Assembly (NCBI GenBank): GCA_035518875.1
Contig: DATIXD010000004.1
Location: forward strand, 1 to 11,815
Length of the DNA stretch: 11,815 nucleotides
Direction of reading: 5' to 3'
Origin: DATIXD01 sp035518875
Lineage (GTDB): Bacteria > Pseudomonadota > Gammaproteobacteria > Methylococcales > Methylococcaceae
Shown: piece after piece, positions 5,232 through 11,815 of the stretch
Layout: each line of letters begins with the position of its first letter
Numbering within the stretch: position 1 is the stretch's first letter
Made by a program: the position numbers and the translations under genes
Notes under the pieces: generated by a model
What the model was told of the DNA's origin: nothing
Seen by the model: only the letters and a program-made list of their open reading frames with translations
Database searches by the model: none

Positions 5232-6122
5232 ATGAGCAAACCACCCGAACTGAAGCATCCGACGGCCAGAACCGGGCATCATGCCACCGCGAAGCATGCA
5301 AAGAGCGCGGCCGCGCCGCGCAAGGCCCGCAGACTCGAAGTCGAAAGCGCCGATTCGTTCGCGGATGCGCATGAAAAGCTCACCAAGATTACCGGGCTTC
5401 AGGCCGTCACGGCACTGTTCCTCGCCGATCCGCAACGGGCGATGCGGCTGTACTACGACGAGCGGATGAAAAACGCGGCCGGCTCCTTCTGCGCGCAAAT
5501 GGCGCGCATGCGCCGGCCCTACCGGATGGTTGACACCGTGGAGTTGTCGCGGATTGCGGGGACCGTCCTGCACGGCGGCATCGTCGCCGCGGCGAAAATG
5601 CGTCCCGTGCCGCAGTTCGATATCGAGGCGGCCCGGCGCTGGGCGCGATCCGGCGAACCGCTGGTGATTCTGGACGGTGTCAGCAATCCCCACAATTTGG
5701 GCGCTATCGCCAGGACCCTTGCTTTCTTCGGTTTGGGACATCTGGTGATCTCCGATCATCCGGCCCAGGCCGGACTTTCGGATGCCGCTCACCGCGTCGC
5801 CGAGGGCGGGTTGGAATATATCGAGGTTTATCAGGCCAGCCGTTTGCCGCAGGTGCTGAAACACCTGCAATCCGCCTACCGGGTGATCGGCACGGCTCTC
5901 ACCCCGAAGGCGCTTTCGCCGGGGGACCTGCCGGGGGATGACCGTCCTGTCGCGCTGGTGTTGGGAAACGAGGAACATGGCCTTTCCCCGCAAACACTCA
6001 GCGCCTGCGAAGCGGTGGTGACCATCCCCGGTTCCGGCAAGGTGCAGTCGCTCAATGTATCGGCAACGGCCGCCATTCTCATCCACCAACTGGCCGGCCG
6101 GCGACAGTTCATCAAGCGCTGA
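5232..6122 (+). CDS. TrmH/SpoU-family RNA 2'-O-methyltransferase, YfiF-like, 296 aa
   Basis: The protein has a basic, disordered N-terminal tail (1-36), then a substrate-binding domain (about 45-120: TKITGLQAVTALF ... LHGGIVAAAK), then the SPOUT methyltransferase domain with a trefoil-knot C-terminus. Motif 1 is NPHNLGAIAR (152-161) with the conserved Asn and Arg. Motif 2 is LVLGNEEHGLS (242-252). Motif 3 is IPGSGKVQSLNVSATAA (265-281), which binds S-adenosylmethionine. The family methylates ribose 2'-OH in tRNA or rRNA. The N-terminal tail and the spaced GLQAV ... HGG pattern resemble E. coli YfiF, whose target is unknown to me, more than RlmB or TrmH. I chose the ATG at 5232; an ATG at 5166 would add 22 residues but lies in a hairpin. 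Neither has a strong Shine-Dalgarno. Confidence 0.88.
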   Translation: MSKPPELKHPTARTGHHATAKHAKSAAAPRKARRLEVESADSFADAHEKLTKITGLQAVTALFLADPQRAMRLYYDERMKNAAGSFCAQMARMRRPYRMVDTVELSRIAGTVLHGGIVAAAKMRPVPQFDIEAARRWARSGEPLVILDGVSNPHNLGAIARTLAFFGLGHLVISDHPAQAGLSDAAHRVAEGGLEYIEVYQASRLPQVLKHLQSAYRVIGTALTPKALSPGDLPGDDRPVALVLGNEEHGLSPQTLSACEAVVTIPGSGKVQSLNVSATAAILIHQLAGRRQFIKR

Positions 6123-6181
6123 CCTAAGCGAGACATCGGAGACTGCCGCAAGACCAGTCGCCGAAACGGCGTCCCGCTCTG

Positions 6182-6662
6182 TCAATAGTACAACACCATC
6201 TCCGCCGGGCACTCGTCGCGAGTGACCCTACCCGCATCGAACGTCTCGATCCTCCTGCCGTTGACCCCGACCCGACAAGGGGACGCGAAAGAAGCGGCGT
6301 GAAGACGAACTGTCCCCGGAGCATCGCAAATTCGCCCGGCGGCGTACAACGCAAGTCTCGTCAGGCGCTTCCCGATGCAACATTTGACTGACCTTGCCGC
6401 AGCACGTCGGAAGATTCCGAATGAGGGCTTTGCCTGCATCATCCAGCCAGCCTTCGGCGCCCCCCGGGGTGATGACCAGATATTCATGCGCCTCACGTTC
6501 ACAGGCAAACAGGCTGCGTAAGGCGGGGGTGTATTCCTCGCCGATCCGGATGTCCGGCATATCGCCGACGAAACTGGGCAGCTTTGGATCGCGCCAGAAA
6601 CCCTCCGGCCATTGATTCCAGGGCGGGATGCGGCGGCCGAGTCGCACCAGGCCACCAATCAA
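6182..6662 (-). pseudogene. Apparently frameshifted gene of unknown function
   Basis: The minus-strand frame from about 6662 reads as good protein for its first 80-odd residues (RIPPWNQWPEGFWRDPKLPS, then VGDMPDIRIGEEYTP and EAHEYLVITPGGAEGWLDDA). It then turns into Ser/Arg-rich sequence. A second frame (DVLRQGQSNVASGSA) looks sensible over about 6365-6415. The third frame (LYAAGRICDAPGTVRLHAAS, then VGVNGRRIETFDAGRVTRDE) is protein-like from about 6365 down to a TGA at 6182. That pattern fits a single gene broken by one or two small indels. No convincing start or Shine-Dalgarno is seen; the first frame stays open above 6662. I do not recognise the family. Alternatives are a real 144-residue protein ending at 6228, or a sequencing error. 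Confidence 0.4.
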
Positions 6663-6898
6663 CCTAAATCCGGCGGGCTGATTTTGGCAGCTGTGAATTT
6701 TTCCGCTCGGAAAGTGTGAAGCATTCAGCCGAAAAAGTAGTGCAACAGAGTTACCGTGTGCTTAATCGCACCAATGGATTTCACTGCGGGATCTGTCGTA
6801 GCTGTTTTTTTGACCATGGACGCCGAGAGGTTTCGGCCCGCGAAGGCTAATTTACCGTGCATACGTCGACGAGAGAAAAAAGATCTGGGTACTTGCCC

Positions 6899-6920
6899 GA
6901 TCAGGCGCACTGTCCTGATC
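6899..6920. repeat. Inverted repeat GATCAGG-N8-CCTGATC
   Basis: Perfect seven-base arms (6899-6905, 6914-6920) flank an eight-base spacer, 173 bases upstream of the di-haem oxidoreductase start. It could be an operator. No T-run follows. Confidence 0.3.
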
Positions 6921-7049
6921 TCGGCGACCGGCGCTCGCGACCAGACCGAGACGCACGATAAGTAAGCACTCACTCACCGACACCATTGTCTCTGAGGCCT
7001 GGCGGTTCACATCGCCCGGCTCTAGGGGATGAGCTTCTGCCCCCGCACC

Positions 7050-7075
7050 TGAGGGCTGAGCATTCCGCGCCCTCA
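7050..7075 (+). promoter_or_regulatory. Stem-loop in the leader of the di-haem oxidoreductase gene
   Basis: TGAGGGC (7050-7056) pairs with GCCCTCA (7069-7075) around a 12-base loop. It ends only eight bases before the GGAGG Shine-Dalgarno (7084-7088), so in RNA it could affect translation or stability. Confidence 0.3.
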
Positions 7076-7092
7076 ACATCTTCGGAGGCTAT

Positions 7093-8697
7093 ATGGAACT
7101 CAAATATGATTCTCTCTCAAATCGCGTTGTCGCTTTTGCCTGCTGCCTAATTACTGCGATCGCCCGCGCAGAGCTAACCGATGCCACCCAAACCACACCC
7201 CACGTACCAGGCAGTGCAATCGGGAAATCACTAGCGGAGCAGATCGGTACTGGTCGCGGCAGCGAATTGACCCCAGGATCTTCAATTTATCTCATTAAAA
7301 GAGATCCGGCACGTGCTATCCGTCGGGGCCGGCAATTATTCCAGCGCAAGTTCACGCTCAGCCAAGGTTTAGGTCCACGAGTCGGCACTGACTCGACCGG
7401 CGACATCCAAGAAAATCCGGCGCTCGGCGCAGGGTTGACGGACAGCTGTGCAGCTTGCCATGGACGGCCTCGCGGGTCTGCGGGAGCGGGCGGTGATGTA
7501 GCGACCCGCCCCGATAGCCGCGACGCGCCACACTTATTTGGACTGGGGCTCGTCGAGATGATCGGCGATGAGATCACGCATGACCTCCGCACTATCCGCG
7601 CGCGAGCACTTGCCCAAGCCATAGCATCCAAGCAACCGGTAACCCTGCCCCTGATCAGCAAGGGTATTCAATACGGGTTTATCACCGGCCTACCAAACGG
7701 GGCCACCAACACATCAAAGGTAGTGGGAGTCGACCCAGACCTGCGGGTTCGACCGTTTTTTGCCCAAGGCGGCGAGTTTTCGATGCGCGCGTTTGCCGCG
7801 GGCGCCTTCAAGGACGAAATGGGCCTAGAGACCCCGGACCCGGCCCTGTGCAGAGCTTCAGACCCCACCCGTCCGGAGATAACAACCACCCCTTCGGGCC
7901 TCGTGTTGAACCCGACGCTTGACAAGATCAAACGTCCGCCCGTATGTAACCCAGCCACAGATGGCGACGGTGATGGGATCGTCAATGAAATCGACGCCGC
8001 CCTGCTCGATTACATGGAGTTTTATCTATTGAACTATTTCAAGCCGGCGACCGGTCAGTCCACCACGCGTACGCAGGAAGGGCAATTACTCATGCAAAGA
8101 ATCGGGTGCACTTCGTGTCACATCCAGAATCTGGGCATCGAGCGTGATCGACGGGTGGCCGATATCGAGACAAAATTCGACCCGGTGCGAGGGATATTCA
8201 ATCGCTTGTTTGCCACGGCCACCACGCTTTTTGGCCCGATAGGTGACGGACAACCCTATCCGAAGCTCTTGCCGAAGAAGAAGTCTTTCTTAGTCCGAAA
8301 TATCTTCGCGGACTTCAAACGGCATGACCTTGGCGCGGCATTCCATGAGCGCAACTATGACGGTACGCTGCAGAGGAAATTTATGACTGAGCCCCTTTGG
8401 GGTGTCGCCACCACCGCGCCGTATGGCCACGACGGGCGCAGCATCAATTTGGAAGAGGTGATTCTGCGACATGGCGGCGAGGCCCACGCGAGTAAGGAAG
8501 CCTTCGCGCAGTTGAGCGAAGATGGCCGCAGAAAAGTGCTGGAGTTCCTGTCCACTTTGGAGTTGTTCCCGCCGGATGATACGGCTTCAAACCTCAATCC
8601 GGGACATCCCGGCACCCAAAATCCGCAAGCCCCCGCCCAGCACGGGAGCATCAATCTCGGAGCCTTGTTCCGGATACCGTCTGAGGGGTCTGAATAA
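7093..8697 (+). CDS. Secreted di-haem c-type oxidoreductase, DUF1111 (CcP/MauG-like), 534 aa
   Basis: The ATG at 7093 follows GGAGG four bases upstream. A signal peptide (residues 1-26, ending ARA) sends it to the periplasm or beyond. Two haem c sites are present: C119-A-A-C122-H123 and C339-T-S-C342-H343. The segment DAPHLFGLGLVEMIGDEI (144-161) and the C-terminal EPLWGVATTAPYGHDG, LEEVILRHGGEA and FLSTL are hallmarks of the DUF1111 'di-haem oxidoreductase, putative peroxidase' family, related to bacterial cytochrome c peroxidase and MauG. Residues 290-299 (DGDGDGIVNE) form a DxDxDG calcium-loop motif just before the second haem domain; calcium between the domains is typical of di-haem peroxidases, although usually bound differently. 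The substrate is unknown; peroxide or an organic electron donor is possible. The C-terminal 45 residues are Pro/Gly/Asn-rich. It stands alone, with a stem-loop in its leader. Confidence 0.85.
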   Translation: MELKYDSLSNRVVAFACCLITAIARAELTDATQTTPHVPGSAIGKSLAEQIGTGRGSELTPGSSIYLIKRDPARAIRRGRQLFQRKFTLSQGLGPRVGTDSTGDIQENPALGAGLTDSCAACHGRPRGSAGAGGDVATRPDSRDAPHLFGLGLVEMIGDEITHDLRTIRARALAQAIASKQPVTLPLISKGIQYGFITGLPNGATNTSKVVGVDPDLRVRPFFAQGGEFSMRAFAAGAFKDEMGLETPDPALCRASDPTRPEITTTPSGLVLNPTLDKIKRPPVCNPATDGDGDGIVNEIDAALLDYMEFYLLNYFKPATGQSTTRTQEGQLLMQRIGCTSCHIQNLGIERDRRVADIETKFDPVRGIFNRLFATATTLFGPIGDGQPYPKLLPKKKSFLVRNIFADFKRHDLGAAFHERNYDGTLQRKFMTEPLWGVATTAPYGHDGRSINLEEVILRHGGEAHASKEAFAQLSEDGRRKVLEFLSTLELFPPDDTASNLNPGHPGTQNPQAPAQHGSINLGALFRIPSEGSE

Positions 8698-9020
8698 CTC
8701 AAAGCGTGCTGATGTGAGTATGTGAGTGTGACCTAAGGCGATTATCCAGAGTCATTGACCAGACAATCGGGAGGGTTCAGGGGGCGCATCAGTGCCCCCG
8801 CACATTATCCGGAAACCAAGCTGCGCCAGCCTTTTCGCCACCAACCCGTGTCCGTGGTTATTGGTTTCGCAGCTTGGGCATAAGCGATTAACGTTGGCAA
8901 ACATTCCCGCGGTCGGATACGCGGTGGAGATACCTGAATGCGGTTGCCGGATTCGAAGCCGGGAATTGTCGATGCGGGAGTACGTGCTCAACGCAACTCC
9001 TGGTCATACGAATGACCAGC
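8698..9020. other. 323-base convergent intergenic region
   Basis: The + strand di-haem gene and the minus-strand ABC gene end here. ORFs 8752-8991 (-) and 8792-9046 (+) overlap and have no motif or ribosome-binding site. GGGGGC (8780-8785) pairs with GCCCCC (8794-8799), and there is an 8-bp stem-loop at 9000-9019. Neither has a T-run. Confidence 0.45.
9000..9019 (-). terminator. 8-bp stem-loop just after the ABC transporter stop codon
   Basis: CTGGTCAT (9000-9007) pairs with ATGACCAG (9012-9019) around a four-base loop. It abuts the stop codon of the minus-strand ABC gene (9021-9023), the usual place for a 3'-end hairpin, but no T-run follows on the minus strand. Confidence 0.4.
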
Positions 9021-10823
9021 CTATTCAACGATCTCGCCAGCCTTGATCCACTTCCACGACCAGCCACCGTCGACGGCGAGCTCAAGAACGGCGTCATAGT
9101 CTTCCAGTTTGTCGTCGGCGTTCCGTTTGCCGTGCCGACTCCCGCTCAGATTGAGGTAGCTGATCGAATGTCTGGAGAGCATTTTCAATAACAGCTCAAC
9201 GTCCTCCGGATTCAAGGCGGTGCTGATCCGGTCAAGGAAGGCGAAACGTGGAGCGGCCAGAAGCAGCCGGGCAAAGCCCAGAAATTGCTGCTCGCCGAGC
9301 GACAGAGCATCGTCCCAGTCCCGCTCGACGTCGAGTCCGCCGATCCGGGTCAGCGTCGACTCCAGGTTCAATTCCCGTAATGTCCCGAGTATCCGCTCTT
9401 CCGTGATAAGACGCTCTCGACCGCCGATAGACAGCAAATCACGCAGCGTGCCCGGGGGTAGATAGGGACGCTCGGGAAGAAAGTAAAGTTGGCTGGACTC
9501 GGGGCGGATGATTTTCCCAGATCCAGTGCCCCAAATACCGGCGGTCGCCCGAAACAGAGCCACTTTCCCCGCATCATTGGGTCCCTGGATCAATAGCCGC
9601 TTCCCGTATGGGACCTCCACCGACAAATCCTTGACCAGGACCCGGCCATCCTCCGGGGCCAGCAAGGTCAGCCGTTCATAAGCGATGTGCTCGGCCTCTT
9701 CGCAAACCTTGATGGCGGAGACGTCCTTCACATGTTCCGAGCAGATCGGGCATTCGAGTGCTGGCCGATGATGCTCGCAGGGCTCCATCGCCGACACCCT
9801 CGCCGATCGCGCCTCCTCGATGGCCTCCCCCAACGAGCCGAGCCTCGCGATCACGGCGGCAAAAGAGGAAATGGACTGGAACTGATTGACGATGAGCGAG
9901 AACGCACCGAGGAGCTGCGCGAAGGCCATGGCAGCCTGCGGAATCACGCCGAATTCGACTTCCCCGTGGATGAAAAGGGGGGCCACGACCAAGGCCGGTA
10001 TGATCTGGATCAGCCAATTGTAGCCGGTGGCAAAGAAACCCAGGTTGCGGTTGACCCCGATGATCTTACGAAAGTTGGCCGCCAACTCGTCCAGACGATT
10101 CAATAGTCGCGCGTCGAGCCGCCGCTCGTGGTGTAAAAGCGCCACCGACTCGGCGTTCTCCCGAACGTGGATGAGCTCGGTTCGGAAGCTGGCTTCCTTG
10201 TCGAGTTGATCGTAGTTCAGCTTGAGAAGCGGACGCCCCAGAACGAACGCCCAGTAGGAACCGACCGCGGCGTACAGAACGGCGATGGCGAACAGCCAGG
10301 CCGAGATCGACCACAGCACGCCCGAAAAAGCCACGATCGTGATAGAGCCGTTCAGCAACATCAAAACAAAAGAGATCGTGGTGACGGTGAACGCACGGAC
10401 ATCGTCGGCGATTCGCTGGTCCGGGTTGTTGAGCGCCCCGCGTTCCTTCATGCGATAGTAGGTGTGATGATCGAGGTAGAGTTTGACGAGACGCTGGCTC
10501 AGCCATTCCCGCCAAAGCAAACTGAGGTGTTCCTCGATGAATCGGGCGACGACCGCGACAATCGTGGAGGCCGCGAATACCCCAATGTAGATGATGGCCT
10601 GCCAGATGAACTCGGCGGTGTTGCGGTCGACGATGGCGGTCATGAAGTCACGGCCGACATAGCTGTTCACGACGTTCAATCCATTGATTCCGAACAGTAG
10701 TGCCACAAGCGCCGCGAACATGAACTTGGCCTTCCATCCGACCTCGGAGGCGGCAAAACTGCTAACCGCACGTAAGAAACGACCCCGGATCAGGCGGTCG
10801 AACGGTTTTTTTTGCTCGTTCAT
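9021..10823 (-). CDS. SbmA/YddA/ABCD-type ABC transporter with a degenerate ATPase domain, 600 aa
   Basis: The ATG at 10823 has AAGGA about nine bases upstream. The N-terminal half is the membrane domain of the SbmA/BacA-like (ABC_membrane_2) group, with about six hydrophobic segments (near 33-54, 73-96, 147-170, 174-196, 263-286, 293-318). The hallmark YYRMKERGALNNPDQRIADD (122-141) is present. The C-terminal half is an ABC ATPase fold: signature LSLGEQQ (507-513) is intact, but Walker A reads GPNDAGKV (414-421) without Ser/Thr, the Q-loop Gln is Glu451, Walker B D531 is followed by Arg532 instead of the catalytic Glu, the D-loop is TALN, and the H-switch His appears lost or shifted (LSGSRH, 559-564). 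Between the halves lies a Cys/His cluster (C349, H351, H352, C358, C361, H364, C374). Related proteins transport peptides, cobalamin or fatty acyl compounds. The substrate here is unknown, and normal ATP hydrolysis is doubtful. Confidence 0.88.
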   Translation of the reverse strand: MNEQKKPFDRLIRGRFLRAVSSFAASEVGWKAKFMFAALVALLFGINGLNVVNSYVGRDFMTAIVDRNTAEFIWQAIIYIGVFAASTIVAVVARFIEEHLSLLWREWLSQRLVKLYLDHHTYYRMKERGALNNPDQRIADDVRAFTVTTISFVLMLLNGSITIVAFSGVLWSISAWLFAIAVLYAAVGSYWAFVLGRPLLKLNYDQLDKEASFRTELIHVRENAESVALLHHERRLDARLLNRLDELAANFRKIIGVNRNLGFFATGYNWLIQIIPALVVAPLFIHGEVEFGVIPQAAMAFAQLLGAFSLIVNQFQSISSFAAVIARLGSLGEAIEEARSARVSAMEPCEHHRPALECPICSEHVKDVSAIKVCEEAEHIAYERLTLLAPEDGRVLVKDLSVEVPYGKRLLIQGPNDAGKVALFRATAGIWGTGSGKIIRPESSQLYFLPERPYLPPGTLRDLLSIGGRERLITEERILGTLRELNLESTLTRIGGLDVERDWDDALSLGEQQFLGFARLLLAAPRFAFLDRISTALNPEDVELLLKMLSRHSISYLNLSGSRHGKRNADDKLEDYDAVLELAVDGGWSWKWIKAGEIVE

Positions 10824-11185
10824 TTTTTGGTCCTTTGTAGCAAGGTGATCGAGTCGGAGCCGCGTCGGGCCAAGCCTCTTGCGACGGAATCTGCCGCAAG
10901 GAAATGAAGCCTCCTTCAGCCCAGTTGAACCACGATGCGATGAAGCTTGCTCCGGGCGGCACCAGCAGGCAAATCAGTTTGTCCCGGTCGGAAATCAAAT
11001 GTCTCCGGGCGCAAGTTCCAACACCCGGCGCAGGGCGAAAAGCGGATTGAGCACATTACCGGCATGCCCCCAGAGGCCCCAACGTGCACAAGGCCCGCGG
11101 CCCCTCAGAACCATAGCCCGACCGATATAATCGGCGCGGCTAGGGCTCCTTGAGCACGACTGATCTTGAAAGATGAGTCAAATTT
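10824..11185. other. 362-base region upstream of the ABC transporter gene
   Basis: ORFs at 10879-11130 (+), 10947-11153 (+) and 10762-10998 (-, overlapping the ABC start in another frame) lack ribosome-binding sites and recognisable motifs. A nested inverted repeat lies at 11114-11142. I could not pick a promoter with confidence. Confidence 0.45.
11114..11142. repeat. Two-stage inverted repeat (cruciform-like)
   Basis: TAGCC (11114-11118) pairs with GGCTA (11138-11142), and inside it CCGAT (11122-11126) pairs with ATCGG (11130-11134), with a symmetrical three-base internal loop on each side and an ATA loop. It lies 44 bases past the stop of the minus-strand gene at the right edge. No T-run follows, although it may end that transcript. 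Confidence 0.35.
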
Positions 11186-11815
11186 TCAGGCGGCAAGTTT
11201 GGCCTCGTCAAGGAATCGGTCGATGGCCTGGCTGGCTTGGACCAGCACGCGAGGCGCGCTGCCGGATGGGAGGGGACCCTCGAGGGCGAGGCCGGTGCGG
11301 AAGAATCGGGCATGGCCGCGGGTGAAGAACAGGGCGATCCGCAAACCTTCGTCCGTCACCCGGTAGCGGTGGGAGTGGGGTTGTCGTTGGATCAGACCAT
11401 GCAGGCGTAAGCGACGGAGGTCGTAGGTCATCCGGCCGGTCGAGTAGAGGGCGGGGTCCTGGTCCAGAAGGGCGGCGACCAACATGCGCAGGTCGGCGTT
11501 GGCAAAGCCCGTGGGCAGCAGCACGAACAGACACAGGGCATGGAGCAGGGCGAGCACGCGCGGATCGCCGAAAGGCAAAGCACTGGCGCGTTGGCCGTCC
11601 TGGACCTTGGGCCGGATGACCGCATGGAAACGATCTGCGCCGATCGAAGCGTCGTGGCTGAGAGTTTGGATGTGGAGCAGACGTCGGTTGGCGGTGAAGC
11701 CGATCTCCCGCAGTGCGGGCAGGTTGCACAGCTTGCGCCCGATGGCGAAATCGTAGGTGTCGTTGATCGTGGTTTCGGTGCGCAGCGCCCGGCCTTCCTT
11801 GTGGTACTGCTTGAT
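11186..11815 (-). CDS. C-terminal 209 codons of a conserved protein of unknown function, truncated by the window edge
   Basis: The frame is open from the right edge (11815) to a TGA at 11186-11188, so the N-terminus lies outside the window. The visible part begins IKQYHKEGRALRTETTIND, then TYDFAIGRKLCNLPALREIG and FTANRRLL. It ends with a winged-helix-like segment (ALYSTGRMTYDLRRLRLHGL, then IQRQPHSHRYRVTDEGLRIA) and a tail of SQAIDRFLDEAKLAA. From memory, this matches the end of a family of roughly 500-residue proteins scattered through soil and aquatic bacteria, usually annotated as hypothetical; I cannot attach a proven function. The winged helix with 'YRVTDEG' resembles MarR-type DNA-binding domains, so nucleic-acid binding is an inference. 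Initiation codons inside the segment, such as the TTG at 11578, are not real starts because homology-like sequence continues upstream. Confidence 0.7.
   Translation of the reverse strand: MKQYHKEGRALRTETTINDTYDFAIGRKLCNLPALREIGFTANRRLLHIQTLSHDASIGADRFHAVIRPKVQDGQRASALPFGDPRVLALLHALCLFVLLPTGFANADLRMLVAALLDQDPALYSTGRMTYDLRRLRLHGLIQRQPHSHRYRVTDEGLRIALFFTRGHARFFRTGLALEGPLPSGSAPRVLVQASQAIDRFLDEAKLAA

Larger units (their letters stand above)
6663..7092. other. 430-base intergenic region upstream of the di-haem enzyme
   Basis: No convincing gene is seen; ORFs at 6725-6973 (-), 6756-6965 (+) and 6852-7079 (-) overlap and lack ribosome-binding sites. Two inverted repeats lie here (6899-6920 and 7050-7075), the second in the leader of the di-haem oxidoreductase gene. 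Confidence 0.45.

Noticed and set aside
5175..6212. 345-aa minus-strand ORF
   Set aside because: Antisense to the TrmH-like gene; long only because the region is GC-rich.
6725..6973. 82-aa minus-strand ORF
   Set aside because: No Shine-Dalgarno and no motif; overlaps equally poor ORFs.
8752..8991. 79-aa minus-strand ORF with a CPSC motif
   Set aside because: A single CxxC, no ribosome-binding site and an overlapping ORF on the other strand; nothing shows it is coding.
11126..11131. TATAAT, a perfect -10 box
   Set aside because: No -35 element at the right distance and no gene start downstream on that strand; it is part of the inverted repeat.

Overview
The window looks like a chromosomal segment of a proteobacterium. 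A beta- or gammaproteobacterium is most likely, judging by the undecaprenyl-diphosphatase, a YfiF-like TrmH methyltransferase, a c551/c552-type cytochrome and a SmbP-like protein. SmbP-like proteins are best known from ammonia oxidisers and are also seen, to my knowledge, in methylotrophs. I cannot name the genus. By eye, the first 3.7 kb is more AT-rich and gene-poor than the GC-rich block from about 4.3 to 6.1 kb, which reads like an accessory region next to core chromosome.

Left region (1-3.7 kb): the 3' end of an unrecognised + strand gene with an in-frame amber codon (1-197, possibly to 266); two small unrecognised minus-strand ORFs (433-672, 879-1157) separated by an imperfect inverted repeat resembling a MITE or a degenerate integron attC; a secreted His-rich SmbP-like metal-binding protein (1628-1894, minus) with operator-like palindromes upstream; a two-TM superinfection-immunity-family protein (2315-2587, minus) with a perfect 20-bp palindrome upstream; and a secreted monohaem cytochrome c (3393-3704, plus).

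Middle (3.7-6.7 kb): a 626-base stretch holding palindromes, a terminator-like hairpin and one possible 37-codon ORF; then uppP (4331-5152) and a SpoU/TrmH-class RNA methyltransferase (5232-6122), co-directional with a hairpin between them; then an apparently frameshifted minus-strand gene (6182-6662).

Right (6.7-11.8 kb): a secreted di-haem oxidoreductase of the DUF1111 (cytochrome c peroxidase/MauG-like) group (7093-8697, plus); a full-length SbmA/YddA/ABCD-type ABC transporter (9021-10823, minus) whose nucleotide-binding domain lacks most catalytic residues and whose linker carries a Cys/His cluster; and the C-terminal 209 codons of a conserved protein of unknown function running off the right edge (11186-11815, minus).

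No tRNA, rRNA, CRISPR array or complete insertion sequence was seen. No multi-gene system can be demonstrated. The strongest unusual signals are the degenerate ABC transporter, the clustered palindromes upstream of the SmbP-like gene, and the attC-like inverted repeat. Three predicted secreted metal or haem proteins (SmbP-like, cytochrome c, di-haem enzyme) lie in the same 7 kb but not in one operon.
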